64,000 nt of DNA from Aphrocallistes beatrix (Eukaryota; Porifera; Hexactinellida; Sceptrulophora; Aphrocallistidae): assembly GCA_963281255.1 (NCBI GenBank), contig OY725489.1:3100001-3164000 (forward strand). Reading direction: 5' to 3'. The position numbers and the translations under genes were made by a program. Shown here one piece after another: positions 23,378-34,196 of the stretch (the first letter of the stretch is position 1; each line of letters starts with the position of its first letter). Under the pieces are notes generated by a model. That model saw only the letters and a program-made list of their open reading frames with translations. It was not told the DNA's origin and did no database searches.

Positions 23378-24743
23378 GTCTGTTTCATAATTATTTACAA
23401 TTTTTGAGGTGATTTTGAATGACCATAACTTACTATGTAATCTGTTAGGCAGTACTTCAATGCAATTTTTCTCAACTATACACTCATTCTAACGATTTCT
23501 ATTGATACCCTTTCCAACTCTTTGATACCCAACTATTTTTTTAAAATTTATTCACTTCCGGCGGGTTTTTTTCTCTCTTTTTGGTCTCGAAGTTGATTCT
23601 GACAAACTAGTTAAAGTAATTCAACCAATTTTCAGCGAATAATGCAGAAACAACGTAGAGAAGATGTGGCTAAGCTCATTGAAACTTCAAAACTTCCAAT
23701 GAAGGACATTGCTTTTATGTGCGGTGTCACCCTGAAGACGGCCTATAATGTTAAGCAACGAATTTCAGCGGGCGAAAGCATTGAGCACAGGGGTGGAGCT
23801 GGGCCTAAAAGGTGTCTCAACAAAGGAGACAGGATCTCACTCTCTCTAAATATTAAAAACAATCCCCGAATTTCTTTGCGGACTATGAAGAGTAGTCTAA
23901 AGGTTTCACGAGGAGTTGATGTGTCGTATTCAACGGTGAGGAGATGCATCAAAGAGATGTCCTATTCCAAGAAAACTGCCATCAAAGGACCAAATATTAC
24001 TCCCTCCCTTGAAGCATTGAGAGTTTTATGGGCTAAGAAACAAGTTCATCAATTGGAACAAGGTTTTCTTTATGGATGAGTGCTCCATTTGGCTTTGTGG
24101 CGGGAAAGTACAGATGTGGACCAAGGGTACTCAAAAGCCCGTCATCAACATTCCGAGAAATTCACCCAAGATCCATATTTGGGGCGGGATATCTACTCGA
24201 GGAACTACTCCTGTGCATATATTTAGAGAGAATTTCAATTATATCGCATATTGTAATGTGATAAATGAATGTTTGACAGAGACAGCAGACCTACTCTATC
24301 CAGACGGTTGGAAACTCCAGGAGGATAATTCAAGTATCCATAAATCCAAGCTCTCTGTCTCATACAAAGAGGAACGCGCCATTAGATGCATAGATTGGCC
24401 ATCCTGCAGCCCTGATTTGAATCTTATAGAGAATTTATGGGCTGTTCTTAAGAAAAGAATTCTAAACAGGGCACCTAAGACGATCGAAGATGTCAAAAAC
24501 TATGTCGATATAGAGTGGGGAACCTTTGATCCAGAATTCATTGGCAACTTCACAAAATCTATGCGTAATCGGTGCGACCTTGTGATTGTTGCTCAAGGCA
24601 AAAAGATTAACTATTAAACCATATCCTACTTAATTGTTACTAAGGGGCCATAGAACCAAAATAAAACTTGAATGAGTGTATATCAACTTGAGTTATCAAG
24701 TTGCATTGGGTATAATAATTGTAAATAATTATGAAACAGACTG
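23378..24743 (+). mobile_element. Tc1-type DD34E element
   Basis: Terminal repeats GTCTGTTTCATAATTATTTA and the matching right end ending GAAACAGACTG, with TA on both sides (23376-23377 and 24744-24745). The right arm of the palindrome has the empty site (GCAGTAGTTGG). The left terminus lacks two bases (CA) found on the right. Confidence 0.88.
23642..24617 (+). pseudogene. DD34E transposase, one frameshift
   Basis: The first frame (23642-24079) holds the helix-turn-helix DNA-binding region (MKDIAFMCGVTLKTAYNVKQ). A +1 shift near 24065-24072 leads to the second frame (24072-24617) with the catalytic core: FMDECSIWL (first Asp), LQEDNSSIHK (second Asp) and SPDLNLIENLW (Glu, 34 residues after the second Asp). 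Apart from the frameshift the gene looks whole, ending AQGKKINY. A truncated relative lies at 62337-62717. Confidence 0.88.
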
Positions 24744-24878
24744 TAGTTGGTTTTGAAGAAGCATTGAAATGAAAATGTTGCCGTTTTGTCCTCCATGAAA
24801 TCATCGAATTTGATGGTCTTTTCTGTGTTGTCTGATCTTCTGCATCACTCACATCTGAGAAGTCAAAATGCGCATCTA

Positions 24879-26222
24879 CAGGGTGTTTCATAAGTCGTGG
24901 CCAAAAATTTTTTTATATCAATAGTTGTTTTTCTAATGGGCCATGAGCATTACTATTTCCTATACTGCTGCTTTACTGCGGTATTACAATCACTCTATTT
25001 TCAACCATTATTTCGTTTATATCATTTCCTGTTATTTTTTTTTTTGATAATTTGTACTTTTTGTTCATTTTTTCAAAATGAATGTGTCTGACTACGGGTT
25101 AGTCATGCGTTCTAAGGCAATCGGGATGATAGAATCAGGAGTACCTAAAAAAGAGGTAGCCAAGAGGCTTAATGTTGGATATCGTTCGGTTCGAAGATGG
25201 TCACAATCCAATAATTCGGGAGTTTCACTGGAAACCAAGGGGCGGTCTGGACGTCCGCCGATTTTAGACCGTGTGAGCAAAATTGTTATTGCTAAATCTC
25301 TCGGCAAACAACTCCAGTCAACGAGGAGAATCGCGAAGAAACTGCGAGGAAAAGGCTACACTATTTCTCCAACTACTGTTTATAGGCATTTGAAGGACCA
25401 TATCGGTGCGAGGTCGTACAAACGTCCAAAAAGGCCACGGATTACCGACAGGATCAAAGAAAAACGACTTTCTTTCGCCCTAGCCCATCAGCATTGGACT
25501 GTTGATGATTGGAAAAAGGTTTTGTGGTCGGATGAGTCCCCCTTTGAGTTGTTTGCATCCCCGAATCCACAAAATGACCGCGTTTGGGACAAAACCAGCG
25601 AAAGATTAGAGCCTGTCTTCAAAGTGAAATTTCCAGCGAAGGTCATGGTATGGGGTATGATGTCCCATTCTGCTGTTTCGGAACTGCACATAGTCCCTCA
25701 AAAGTAAACTGTAAATGGTGCTTACTATCGGGACCATATTTTAAAGAGGACCTGTGTTGATGCAATTCGAAGAAAGCGTAAAACAGGTGGTATTTGTGAG
25801 AGGGCTATGCTACAGAACATGTCAAATTTTCTGCTCATGCAAGACGGTGCACCAGCTCACACTGCTAATTTGACTCAAGCATGGTGTTCAAAGAACTTTC
25901 CAAGATTTTGGAAGAAAGGTGAATGGCCAGGTAATTCTCCCGACCTAAATCCTATTGAAAATCTATGGGCAATTCTTTCAGATAGGCTAGATGAAATGGG
26001 ACAAATATGCAGAACTGAAGATCTAATTTCAAGACTCAAAATAGCATGGTCCAGTATCGATTTGAAAATTCTGAACAATTTAGTTGAAGGAATGCCTAAG
26101 CGAATTGCGCAGGTTATGGAGAGTAATGGTGATTATATTCATAAATAATACAATCTATTCGTGCACAATTTTCGTTTATTTTCTTTGATTTTGGTAGTGG
26201 CCACGACTTATGAAACACCCTG
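24879..26222 (+). mobile_element. Tc1/mariner element of DD37E type
   Basis: Terminal repeats CAGGGTGTTTCATAAGTCGT and the complement ending CTTATGAAACACCCTG, flanked by TA (24877-24878 and 26223-26224). The right arm has the empty site TCTAGA near 41137. Length is 1344 bp. Confidence 0.92.
25078..26148 (+). pseudogene. DD37E transposase, single in-frame stop
   Basis: A 356-codon gene with one internal TAA at 25705-25707. The N-terminal helix-turn-helix includes EVAKRLNVGYRSVRRW (26-41). The catalytic residues are Asp152 (LWSDESPFELF), Asp256 (LMQDGAPAHTANL) and Glu294 (SPDLNPIENLW), with 37 residues between the last two, which defines DD37E. DD37E mariners were described from mosquitoes and other animals. 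The lesion is minimal, so this is the best-preserved Tc1/mariner gene in the window after the mariner at 3565. Readthrough could in principle still yield protein, but that is speculation. Confidence 0.9.
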
Positions 26223-26719
26223 TAGATCCGGAGAGGTTGGAGAATTGAGAAATTCTTGATCTTCACCCGCGGAATCAGTAGCTGACGATTCGACTTCTGA
26301 AATGCTATTACATTCATCACTCAGAGGATAAATATCTTCATCTGAAGCGTGTTCCATTCCTAAAGACAGTGAAAAATAAAGTTGGTTGACAATGAAAAAT
26401 GAATATGAAATATACAATTCAAGAAGAAAGCTACCTTTTTATATGTTTCGATCCCATCGACTCTCCATGTTTGAAAATCAAACATAAAGATTACACTTGA
26501 TATTATTCCCAACGATTCTTCAATTCAATACCAACGTGTGTCAAACAGACACAATAAAATTGAAATTAACTAGTAGTTATCAATTACTGAAATATATAGT
26601 ATTGTAATGTGGGGTGGTGTAAATTTACTAAAAGAAAAACATTTTTTGATATATACTCTCAAATTACTATAGTGATCCAAGCATAGCTATTAGCCTCGAA
26701 GGTTTCGCTGCAAAGCTCG

Positions 26720-26839
26720 ATTCACTCTATTAAATTTCAACGAAAACGGGCGGATCACTTTCAATAGACGAAATAATGGTGATTTTATTTGAGAGCATAT
26801 AAAATCGAAACCTTATCAATATGCCGTGAAGTTACCGTA
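26720..26839 (+). pseudogene. second piggyBac fragment, opposite orientation (left arm)
   Basis: The plus strand reads GSLSIDEIMVILFESI and then, in another frame, IKSKPYQYAVKL, matching the piggyBac core region around SLSIDEMMVKFYG and IKAKPTKYGVKL. It continues after the mariner insertion at 34470-34500. Its mirror is at 40500-40625 (minus). It points opposite to the main piggyBac gene of the arm, so it derives from a different insertion. Confidence 0.5.
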
Positions 26840-27003
26840 TACAGGGTGCGATTTAAGTTCTGTCCCCAATTAAGACTACCAACAATCCAAGCATAACCAG
26901 TATATTAGTTGTTATGCATGCTATTTTTAAGTTATAATGACACTTTCCTGTAAAGATCTAACTTAATTACACAAAATAACCAGATTCTGAAATTTTATTC
27001 GCA

Positions 27004-28020
27004 ATGGGGCAAAAGAGGTGTGGAATTATAGAATTATGCAAAACCGGCGGGACACATGCAGAAATAATGAAATTGTTGAAGTTTCTTGAATCGAGGTGAA
27101 AGTTTGTCTATCGTACTATTAGGATATACAACGATATCGGAGGAGCTGCGGACAATGCAAGAAGTGGTCGTTGGCCGTCAATAAGGGCTCTTCAACTCTA
27201 AAGGCTGTGTGGGAGCGGATTTGTCGAAATCCCCGGCGTTCGCTGAGAAAAATGGCTCTAGAACTCAAAATTTGCGAGTTTTCAATTCGCAAAGTTGTGA
27301 AAATCTGTTTAGGGATGCGAGCTTACAAAAGAAAGAAGATTCATTTCCTTAGTGAGCAGGTTAAAGAAAAGAGATTACTGAGAAGTGAGGGAGAACTTGG
27401 TCGGCACGCTACTAGTGGTCTGTAAAATATTCTGCTATCAGATGAGAAAATTTTCACAATCCAGAGGTTTCTAATAGTCAAAATGACAGAAAATATCACT
27501 CACGACATGTAGCAATAAAGAAATGCTCAGATATGTCCCTAGGTTGCAAAAGCCTCCCTCAGTGATAGTTTGGCCTGGAATATCCGCTAGTGGACGGACA
27601 CATCGGGTCTTTGTCCCCAGTGGGGTTCAAATCAACGCTCCTACCTACGGTTCGTTGATTTTAGAGCAGGTTGTGAAGAACCTATGACAAACAATATTAA
27701 ATGGGAAGTCCTTCGACTTCCAACAAGATAGAGCTCATGCCCATACCGAAAATTCTTCTCAAGATTGGCTTCGCAGCAATATTCCGGGGTTTGTTAGTGA
27801 TGACCAATATACTCCGTACAGCCCAGACCTAAACCCCATGGGTTATTCGATTGGCCTATCCTCGAAACATATGCCTGTAGTAAATCTCACGAAAATATTG
27901 AGTCTTTGAAGAGATCTTTAGTAGCAGAATAGGAGATGGTTCTCCAAGAGGTCCTACGTGACGCCGTAGGGACTTTACCAGGCAGAATAAAAGCTATAAA
28001 ATAAATCAAAGGCGGATACA
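27004..28020 (+). pseudogene. mariner-type transposase, DD37D-like, heavily mutated
   Basis: Starts ATGGGGCAAAAGAGG (MGQKRCGIIELCKTG). The longest intact piece is 27171-27425 (NPRRSLRKMALELKICEFS). The second catalytic Asp is in FQQDRAHAHTENSSQDWL near 27730. The final block reads PYSPDLNPMGYSIG; the residue 37 positions after the second Asp is Gly, where relatives with this spacing have Asp (usual form NPLDF or NPMDY). Multiple stops and frameshifts make it a clear pseudogene. The exact subfamily (DD37D or maT-like) is inference from the spacing. Confidence 0.8.
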
Positions 28021-28059
28021 TTGAATAGCAATTCATAATTCATATTGTAACATGGTCTC

Positions 28060-29307
28060 TGTAGTAACGTAGCAAGTTCTAGAACATTCGATTAGTGTTG
28101 TTGATTAGCAACATCAGTAGTTAGGGTAAACAATAGGATTAGTCATAGCCTACTCTAATAATGCCTCACAGTAAAATAACCAAGGATGCGGTAATAGCCG
28201 AATGGTTAATACACGATTAGCCTAAAGTCGTCAACCATGTAGGATAGGCATTAATAATGTATTACCAGCATATATAAACATGGCATCAAATAACATATAT
28301 CCGTTGTCAAAATTTCGATTCGTCATCATATCATTGCGCAACAGGTCATTTTAAGCACGATTTTGGCAATTTTCTAAGCTGTTTTAACCCTATTTCTAAA
28401 TGGTATTAAGGTGTGATTTTTGTGTAGAACCAAGATTAGTTCGAGTTGATTTGAAAAATTTAGAATTTTTCAATGGAATGTTGTTGCATTCCTGCGTTGC
28501 CATGGTAAAGCATTTTGGTCAGTTTGGGTCATATCCTGCAAACTGTAAGAACTATGTCTTCAAATTTGATTTTATTTGATAGGCAATTGGCTACTTCCTA
28601 TTAGGTAATAATACAATTTAAACTTCTAAATTAACAGACTATAGAGTTATGAGACAATTTAGTGTTTTGGCCACATTCTTAAAATCAACCCATAACTCAA
28701 AACTCGTTGAATTTAGAAGTTCAAGTTGTATTATCACCTAATAGGAAGTAGGCCATTGCCTATCAAACAGGATCGAATTTGAAGATCTAGCTACTACAGT
28801 TTGCACGAAATGGCCCAAACTGACCAAAATGCTTTTCCATAACAACGCAGGAATGTAACAACATTCCATTGAAAAATTCTAAATTTTTCAAATCAACTCG
28901 TACTAATCTTGGTTCTATACAAAAATCACACCTTAATACCATTTAGAAATAGGGTTAAAACAGCTTAGAAAATCGCTAAAATTGTCCTTAGAATGACCTG
29001 CTGCGCAATGATATGATGACTAATCGAAATTTTTCCAACAGTATATGTACTTTGATACCATGTTTATATATGCTGGTAATACATTCTTAATGGCTATTCT
29101 GCATGGTTAACGTTTTCAGGATAATCGTGTATTAATCCATTCGGCTATTACTTCATCCCTAGTCCATGATTTTCCGTCTACTGTGAGGCATTATTAGAGT
29201 AGGCTATGGATTAGTATATAAACATTGTTTGTTATTGTCATAGGCTTTTTGTTATTCCGGTATTTCATTAGAATTGCTATCACCATTATCTAGAAGGGAA
29301 TACAACA
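28060..29307 (+). repeat. 5' LTR of the gypsy element, split by a foldback element
   Basis: LTR sequence is 28060-28143 and 29216-29307; the foldback element and its 7-bp duplication lie between. TG and CA termini. Promoter function is expected from the family, but the insertion probably separates upstream and downstream promoter parts. Confidence 0.92.
28144..29208. mobile_element. large foldback element, family FB1, copy 2
   Basis: The terminal inverted repeat is the whole arm: it starts CATAGCCTACTCTAATAATG at 28144 and ends with the complement at 29208. The arms meet near 28665. It is flanked by GATTAGT (28137-28143 and 29209-29215), a 7-bp duplication, or 8 bp if the neighbouring G is counted. 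The intact 3' LTR shows the empty site. Non-coding. Same family as 1195-2174. An 8-bp duplication would suggest mobilisation by a hAT-type enzyme, which is inference. Confidence 0.9.
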
Positions 29308-29308
29308 T

Positions 29309-29320
29309 TGGCGACGAAGT
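29309..29320 (+). promoter_or_regulatory. gypsy primer-binding site
   Basis: TGGCGACGAAGT begins two bases after the 5' LTR. TGG pairs with the CCA end of a tRNA, as expected for minus-strand priming. I cannot say which tRNA. Confidence 0.6.
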
Positions 29321-29334
29321 TAGGATTGCGGTAA

Positions 29335-29934
29335 ATGGCAGTAAGTCACGGCAACATAAGTGAATACGACAACAGTAAAGAAGACTGGACTTCCTATACC
29401 GAGAGACTCCAAGAATATTTTACCGCTATTGAGGCGCAGGTCAAGAAAAGAGCTATCCTCCTAAGCGTTTGTGGGGCGAAGACTTATCAGTTGATCAAGA
29501 ACCTGATTGCACCAGAAAAGCCGACGGACAAACGGTATGAGGAAGTAGTACAAGTAATGAAGGACCACGTCGAGCCGAAACCCTCAGTTGTAGTTCAACG
29601 ATTCACATTCCACTCCCGGACCCGTAGACAGGGTGAATTGATTGCTGACTATATGACAGAGTTAAAGAAATTGTCAGAACATTGTGTTTTTGGAGATTCA
29701 TTGTAGGAAATGTTGCGTGATCGCCTAGTATGCGGAGTAAACGATTCAAGAATACAGCGTCGTTTGCTATCCGAACCAGACCTCACCTACAAGAGGGCAT
29801 ACGACTTAGCTCAGGCGATGGAGGCTGCGGAACGTAACGCACTCGATCTTCAGAGAGCAGAGATTCCTAAGGTAGAAGGAATACATGACGTAAGAGATAT
29901 TCCAAGAAAATCAGGACCCAACGATGAAAGATGA
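29335..29934 (+). pseudogene. gypsy gag (capsid part), one in-frame stop
   Basis: Reads from ATG 29335 with a TAG at 29704-29706 and then continues in the same frame to 29934. The capsid-like region includes DWTSYTERLQEYFTAIEA and a segment FTFHSRTRRQGELIADY typical of the gag capsid of invertebrate gypsy elements. The TAG is one base from GAG. Downstream, a frameshift near 29935-29945 separates it from the zinc-knuckle part. Confidence 0.85.
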
Positions 29935-29945
29935 AACCGTGAAGC

Positions 29946-30596
29946 ATGGATGAAGAGAATGTTTACGCCACGAAGGTTTGGAGTCAGTCAAATCAATCTC
30001 GAACCAAAAATGAGAGTTTCTCGCAATGTTACAGATGCGGAAATCGGCACCCAACTTGGGATTGTAAGTTCAAGGACGCGGTATGTTTCAAGTGCAACAA
30101 GAAAGGTCATTTGGCTAAGGTGTATAGAGGGAAACCAAAACAGGGACGATACTTCTCCGGTGAGCATAACTGGAAGGAGACACATCTTGTAGAATGCGAA
30201 GATGCGACAGATGGAAAGGAATTTTCCGAGTACACATTGTTTAATATAAAGGAATCGTCAGTTGCGCCAATTCATGTAATGGCTGTCAGTGGTGTTGAAA
30301 TATCATTTGAAGTGGATACTGGAGCTACCAAATCAATAATTAGCCAGAAAATGTACGAACGAATGTGGCCATCTGACAAAGCACCTGTCCAGAGATCTAC
30401 GGAAGTCCGATTGAGAACATACACAGGGGAGCGGATAGGAATTAGAGGAGAAATTGTAGTAGATGTAACGCTATCTAACCAACAACATGGACTCAAGCTT
30501 TTGGTGGTGGAAGGGGATGGTCCCAGCCTTCTGGGAAGGGATTGGCTTAATGTTTTCCGATTAGATTGGTCTGGTGTTCACCATTTGAGGTTTTGA
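29946..30596 (+). pseudogene. gypsy zinc knuckles and aspartic protease
   Basis: The first zinc knuckle, CYRCGNRHPTWDC, has intact metal ligands. The second, CFKCNKKGHLAKVY, ends in Tyr where the last Cys is expected. The protease active site is FEVDTGATKSII (Asp-Thr-Gly) followed by LLGRDWL. The frame ends just after LDWSGVHHL, where a deletion with frameshift leads into the reverse transcriptase frame near 30590. Protease would cleave the polyprotein in a functional copy. Confidence 0.88.
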
Positions 30597-31660
30597 ATCA
30601 TCACGCAGTTTTGTTTTCAGATGAATTGGGCTGTATAAAGGGTGTACATGCCAAAATCCACGTAGATGCAAGCGTATCTCCGAAATACTTTAGAGCCAGA
30701 TCTATCCCCTATGCATTACGAGGAAAGGTGGAGGATGAACTTGAACGACTACAAGAAAAAGGGGTAATAGAGCCGGTAAGCTTTTCCGAATGGGCAGCGC
30801 CAGTGGTTCCAGTAATGAAAGGTGACGGTTCAATTCGTATCTGCGGGGACTACAAGATAACAGTTAATCAAGGAACATCAACCGAAAAATATCAACTACC
30901 TCGCATTGATGATTTGCTGGCATCACTTTCAGGAGGGAAGTCCTTTTCTAAACTTGATTTAGCACAAGCGTATCTTCAGATTCCATTGGAGGAAACGTCG
31001 AAGAAATATACGACCATTAATACTCAGAAAGGCCTTTTCCAGTATACGAGGTTACCATTTGGCATCGCTTCAGCTCCAGCGATATTTCAGAGGACTATCG
31101 AAGGTGTCTTACGAGGAATACCCCATGTGTGTGTTTATATAGACGATATACTAATAACGGGTAGTAGCCAGGAGGATCACTTGGAGAGGTTAGGGCTGGT
31201 TTTGCAGCGGCTACAAGATTTCGGTTTCCGGCTAAGACGGGTCAAATGTGCCTTTTTCCTACAATCAGTCGAGTACCTGGGACACGTGATTACTGCAGAA
31301 GGCCTGAAACCCTGCGATAAAAAGGTCAGGGCGATAATAGCTGCGCCTTCACCAAAAGATATCTCTCAACTCCGATCATTCTTAGGTCTAATGAATTATT
31401 ATAAGAAGTTCCTACCCAATCTTTCTTCAATCTTGTCTCCCTTGTATGAATTGCTTCATAAGCAAAGAGGTTGGGCTTGGAAGGATGAACAGTCCCGCGC
31501 TTTCAAGAGGGCAAAGGAATTGCTAACCTCTGATCACTTGCTTGTGCACTTTGACCCGGTCAAGGATATCATAGTCAGTTGCGATGCGTCCCCTTATGGA
31601 ATAGGCGCGGTTTTGTCTCATCGACTAGATGGAATCGAAAGGCCTATCTATTTGCTTCGC
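30590..31660 (+). pseudogene. gypsy reverse transcriptase
   Basis: A nearly complete polymerase domain. Visible blocks are EWAAPVVPVMKGDGSIRICG, KLDLAQAYLQIPL, LPFGIASAPAIFQRTI and the catalytic VYIDDILITG, followed by LGHVITAEGLKP and RSFLGLMNYYKKFLPN. The catalytic aspartates (DLAQAY and YIDD) are intact. The reading frame is lost near 31650, where the RNase H part moves to another frame. Belongs with invertebrate gypsy elements of the K02A2.6-like type, judged from the motifs. Confidence 0.92.
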
Positions 31661-32046
31661 GGTCTCTCTCTGTGGCAAAGAAGAGATATTCTCAACTTGA
31701 TGAGGAGGCTTTGGCAATCATATTTGCGATAAAGAAGTTTCATCAATATTTGTATGGACGGATATTTACAATCCAAACGGATCATAAACCACTTCAACAC
31801 ATTCTGGGTGAGAGACAACCAGTACCACCTTTAGCATCATCGAGGCTACAGAGATGGGCCTTGATACTTGGAGCCTATAACTATAGGATTGCGTACAAGA
31901 GTGGCGATACCATTCCGCATGCTGATGGCTTAAGCCGCCTTCCTCTTCCGGATGCTCCAGTCGTTCCTCTACCTGCAGAAACTATCTTACTGATGGAGAG
32001 TCTGAATGCGTCTCCTGTGACCGCCGTGGAGATCAAGTTGTGGACC
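31560..32046 (+). pseudogene. gypsy RNase H and connection region
   Basis: The first catalytic Asp is in IIVSCDASPYGIGAVLS (still in the polymerase frame). After the shift near 31650 the new frame continues with KKRYSQLDEEALAIIFAIKK (Glu) and IQTDHKPLQHIL (Asp), then the conserved HADGLSRLP. It is interrupted at 32055 by the hAT MITE; the coding sequence resumes exactly after the 8-bp duplication at 32891. Confidence 0.88.
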
Positions 32047-32055
32047 AGTCGAGAC

Positions 32056-32882
32056 TAGGGTTGCCAGATTTTCAAAAGGCCAAACCCGGATATAATTTAT
32101 TCTCTAAAAAATTAACCATATGTACTACCTGTTACTGCAGTTCAGTCTTCGATTAATACAAAATATTATTGCGGCTACCAGTAGCGTCGTGCTCTGTGGA
32201 TACCAAGAATACTATTAATGTAATACGTACTAAGAATTCTAATACTACAGTGGAACCTCCATAATCCGACATTCAATGGGAGACGAAAAAAATGTCGGAT
32301 TATCGAATAACCTCCATAATCCGACATTTGTGGAAAATCAGCAAAATGTCGGATTATGGAGGTCGAATTTGCATTACTGGAAAATCTTTAAATTGTCGGA
32401 TTCCGGAATAGCGAGGTGTCGGATTATAGAGGTTGTTTTCTATAGAAAAACGATCCGTGAACAGAAATAATGTCGGTTTAGAGAAATGTCGGATTACAGA
32501 GGTGTCGGATTACGGAGGTTCCACTGTACTAATAAATAACTAAGACTACTAAAAGACTAATACTAAGAATACTTCTCACTCGCTTTGGCAATTTTCAACA
32601 TGTTAGGCAGTTAGGGTCAGTACTCAGTAGTATACGTACACTATGGTAGCATTACAAATCAGTAATAATCCAAATTTCACAAACTTGCACTCTTTCTTCA
32701 AATATTAGAGAGTGACACGCTTGCAACAGAGCAATAGCTAACTAAATAACTTAGATACGGATATAATATACAGTGCTGAGTAGTGAGTAGTCGGACAGGA
32801 CTCAAAATCCCATTCCCGGACTCCGGACAAATGGCTCGAAACCCGGACTGTCCGGGTCAAACCCGGACGTCTGGTAACCTTA
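32056..32882. mobile_element. hAT-type non-autonomous element inside pol
   Basis: Ends TAGGGTTGCCAGA (32056) and TCTGGTAACCTTA (32882), flanked by the perfect 8-bp duplication GTCGAGAC (32048-32055 and 32883-32890). TAGGG-type termini with 8-bp duplications are characteristic of hAT. The right end contains four copies of a CCCGGAC/GTCCGGG motif (32814-32870). Length is 827 bp including a nested MITE. No gene. Confidence 0.92.
32248..32526. mobile_element. pogo-like MITE built from iterated ATAATCCGACAT motifs
   Basis: Ends CAGTGGAACCTCC and GGAGGTTCCACTG with TA on both sides (32246-32247 and 32527-32528). The 279-bp interior alternates ATAATCCGACATT and AATGTCGGATTAT. It is the innermost layer of the nest. 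Style resembles the MITE at 20287-20479. Confidence 0.9.
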
Positions 32883-34126
32883 GTCGAGACCCCATATTGG
32901 CTCAGATCTATCAAATGTTGATACATGGTTGGAGAGAACTTGAAGGCGATAGTTTCGTTCCGTTTCAACGCAGGAGGGATGAGTTATCTGTACACGGTGG
33001 CTGTGTATTGTGGGGCGGCCGCGTTGTGGTACCGACGAAGTTGAGGAAGCGGATGTTAGAACTTGTTCATGAGGGTCACCCGGGCATTACTCGGATGAAA
33101 AGTCTTGCGAGAGGATTTGTATGGTGTCCTGGGATGGATAAGGACATTGAGGACCATGGCAAGGGTTGTGATGTTTGCCAGGTTTCCAGACATTCAGAAG
33201 TAAAGGTTCCATTACACCGCTGGGAGTGGCCCCAGCGGCCATGGGAGCGAATACACGTGGACTATGCTGGGCCCTTCCTGGGAAGAATGTTTCTCATTGT
33301 GGTAGATGCGCATTCAAAATGGATAGAAGTAGCGATAGTCAATTCTGCGACATCCTCTACAACTATTGAAAGGCTGAGACAAATATTTGCTACCCATGGG
33401 CTTCCTGAAACAATGGTCTCTGATAATGGCACAGTTTTCTCCAGCATGGAGTTCTTGGAATTCTGCAGTCGGAACCACATTCGGCATATTAGGACGGCTC
33501 CCTACCACCCAGCATCTAATGGTCAGGTCGAGAGGGCTGTTCAAACCTTCAAAGATGCAAAAGATGCAATGAAAAGGAACTCTTCAGATTCGATTGAGAC
33601 GAGAGTTTCTAGATTTCTTTTCCATTATAGGATTACACCCCACACAACTACTGGAGTTTCACCCGCAGAGCTTATGTTAGGAAGACAGCTCAGGTCGCAC
33701 TTGAGCCTTGTGAGACAGAATGCTACTCAATTAGCATCCAGGCAACAGAAACAAAAAGAATATTACGATAGGAGGACGAGGGAGAAGACCGTGGAAGTAG
33801 GTGAATCGGTCCTGGTGCGCAACTTCTCAATGGGGCAACATTGGCTAGCAGGCAAAGTGCTAAGTGAATGCGGACCGATGTCATTTAATATTGAGCTTAC
33901 GGATGGGCGGGTAGTGCGTAGGCATTATAACCACATAAGGCCTAATACGAAGTATGAATCAGATCCACCAGAAGAAATTCGGACAGGCAATGGCGACCTC
34001 GACGCTATTGAGTTGCCGAATGCTGAACCAGGAGCGATGGTAGGAGAGGGAGTCGAAAACGTTCCGACGTTACGACGGTCTACAAGACTACGTTTCCCTC
34101 CTGATCGTTTCCAACCGGAGACTTGA
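32883..34126 (+). pseudogene. gypsy integrase (open frame)
   Basis: The zinc-binding N-domain has HEGHPGITRM and CDVCQ. The catalytic triad is in HVDYAGPFLG (Asp), MVSDNGTVFSS (Asp) and HPASNGQVERAVQ (Glu), the DD35E arrangement of retroviral-type integrases. The C-terminal part (GQHWLAGKVLSECGPMSFNI) is the usual DNA-binding region. This segment is open to its stop at 34126. The frame technically extends upstream to 32783, but those first residues come from the hAT MITE. It would integrate cDNA if expressed as part of an intact polyprotein, which this copy cannot make. Confidence 0.92.
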
Positions 34127-34184
34127 CACTTTGAGAAACAAGTCAGATCTAGAGCCTCACGTGATATTCTATGGGACAAATCTT

Positions 34185-34196
34185 AGAAGGGAGGAA
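34185..34196 (+). promoter_or_regulatory. gypsy polypurine tract
   Basis: AGAAGGGAGGAA lies directly before the 3' LTR, the expected plus-strand primer position. Confidence 0.8.

Larger units (their letters stand above)
21339..26357 (-). pseudogene. piggyBac-type transposase, left-arm copy, split by two transposons
   Basis: Starts at the ATG at 26357 (MEHASDEDIYPLSDE), after a probable 5' intron acceptor, and ends at TGA 21339-21341. The acidic N-terminus is interrupted by the DD37E element (24877-26224) and the next exon by the Tc1 (23376-24745). An 87-bp GT-AG intron lies at 22919-23005. The core frame 21680-22627 has RPARSLSIDEMMVKF and YCDRFFSHLDL and is almost the same as the right-arm core. 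A one-base frameshift in a T run near 21870 separates it from MGGVDRHDRM, and a deletion of about 120 bp removes part of the region before the cysteine-rich tail. The tail itself (ARCVRCRVMKRTACVVC) is at about 21410-21500. Non-functional. Confidence 0.85.

Noticed and set aside
32783-32882. Upstream extension of the integrase frame as coding sequence
   Set aside because: These bases belong to the hAT MITE; the true pol sequence resumes after the 8-bp duplication at 32883-32890.
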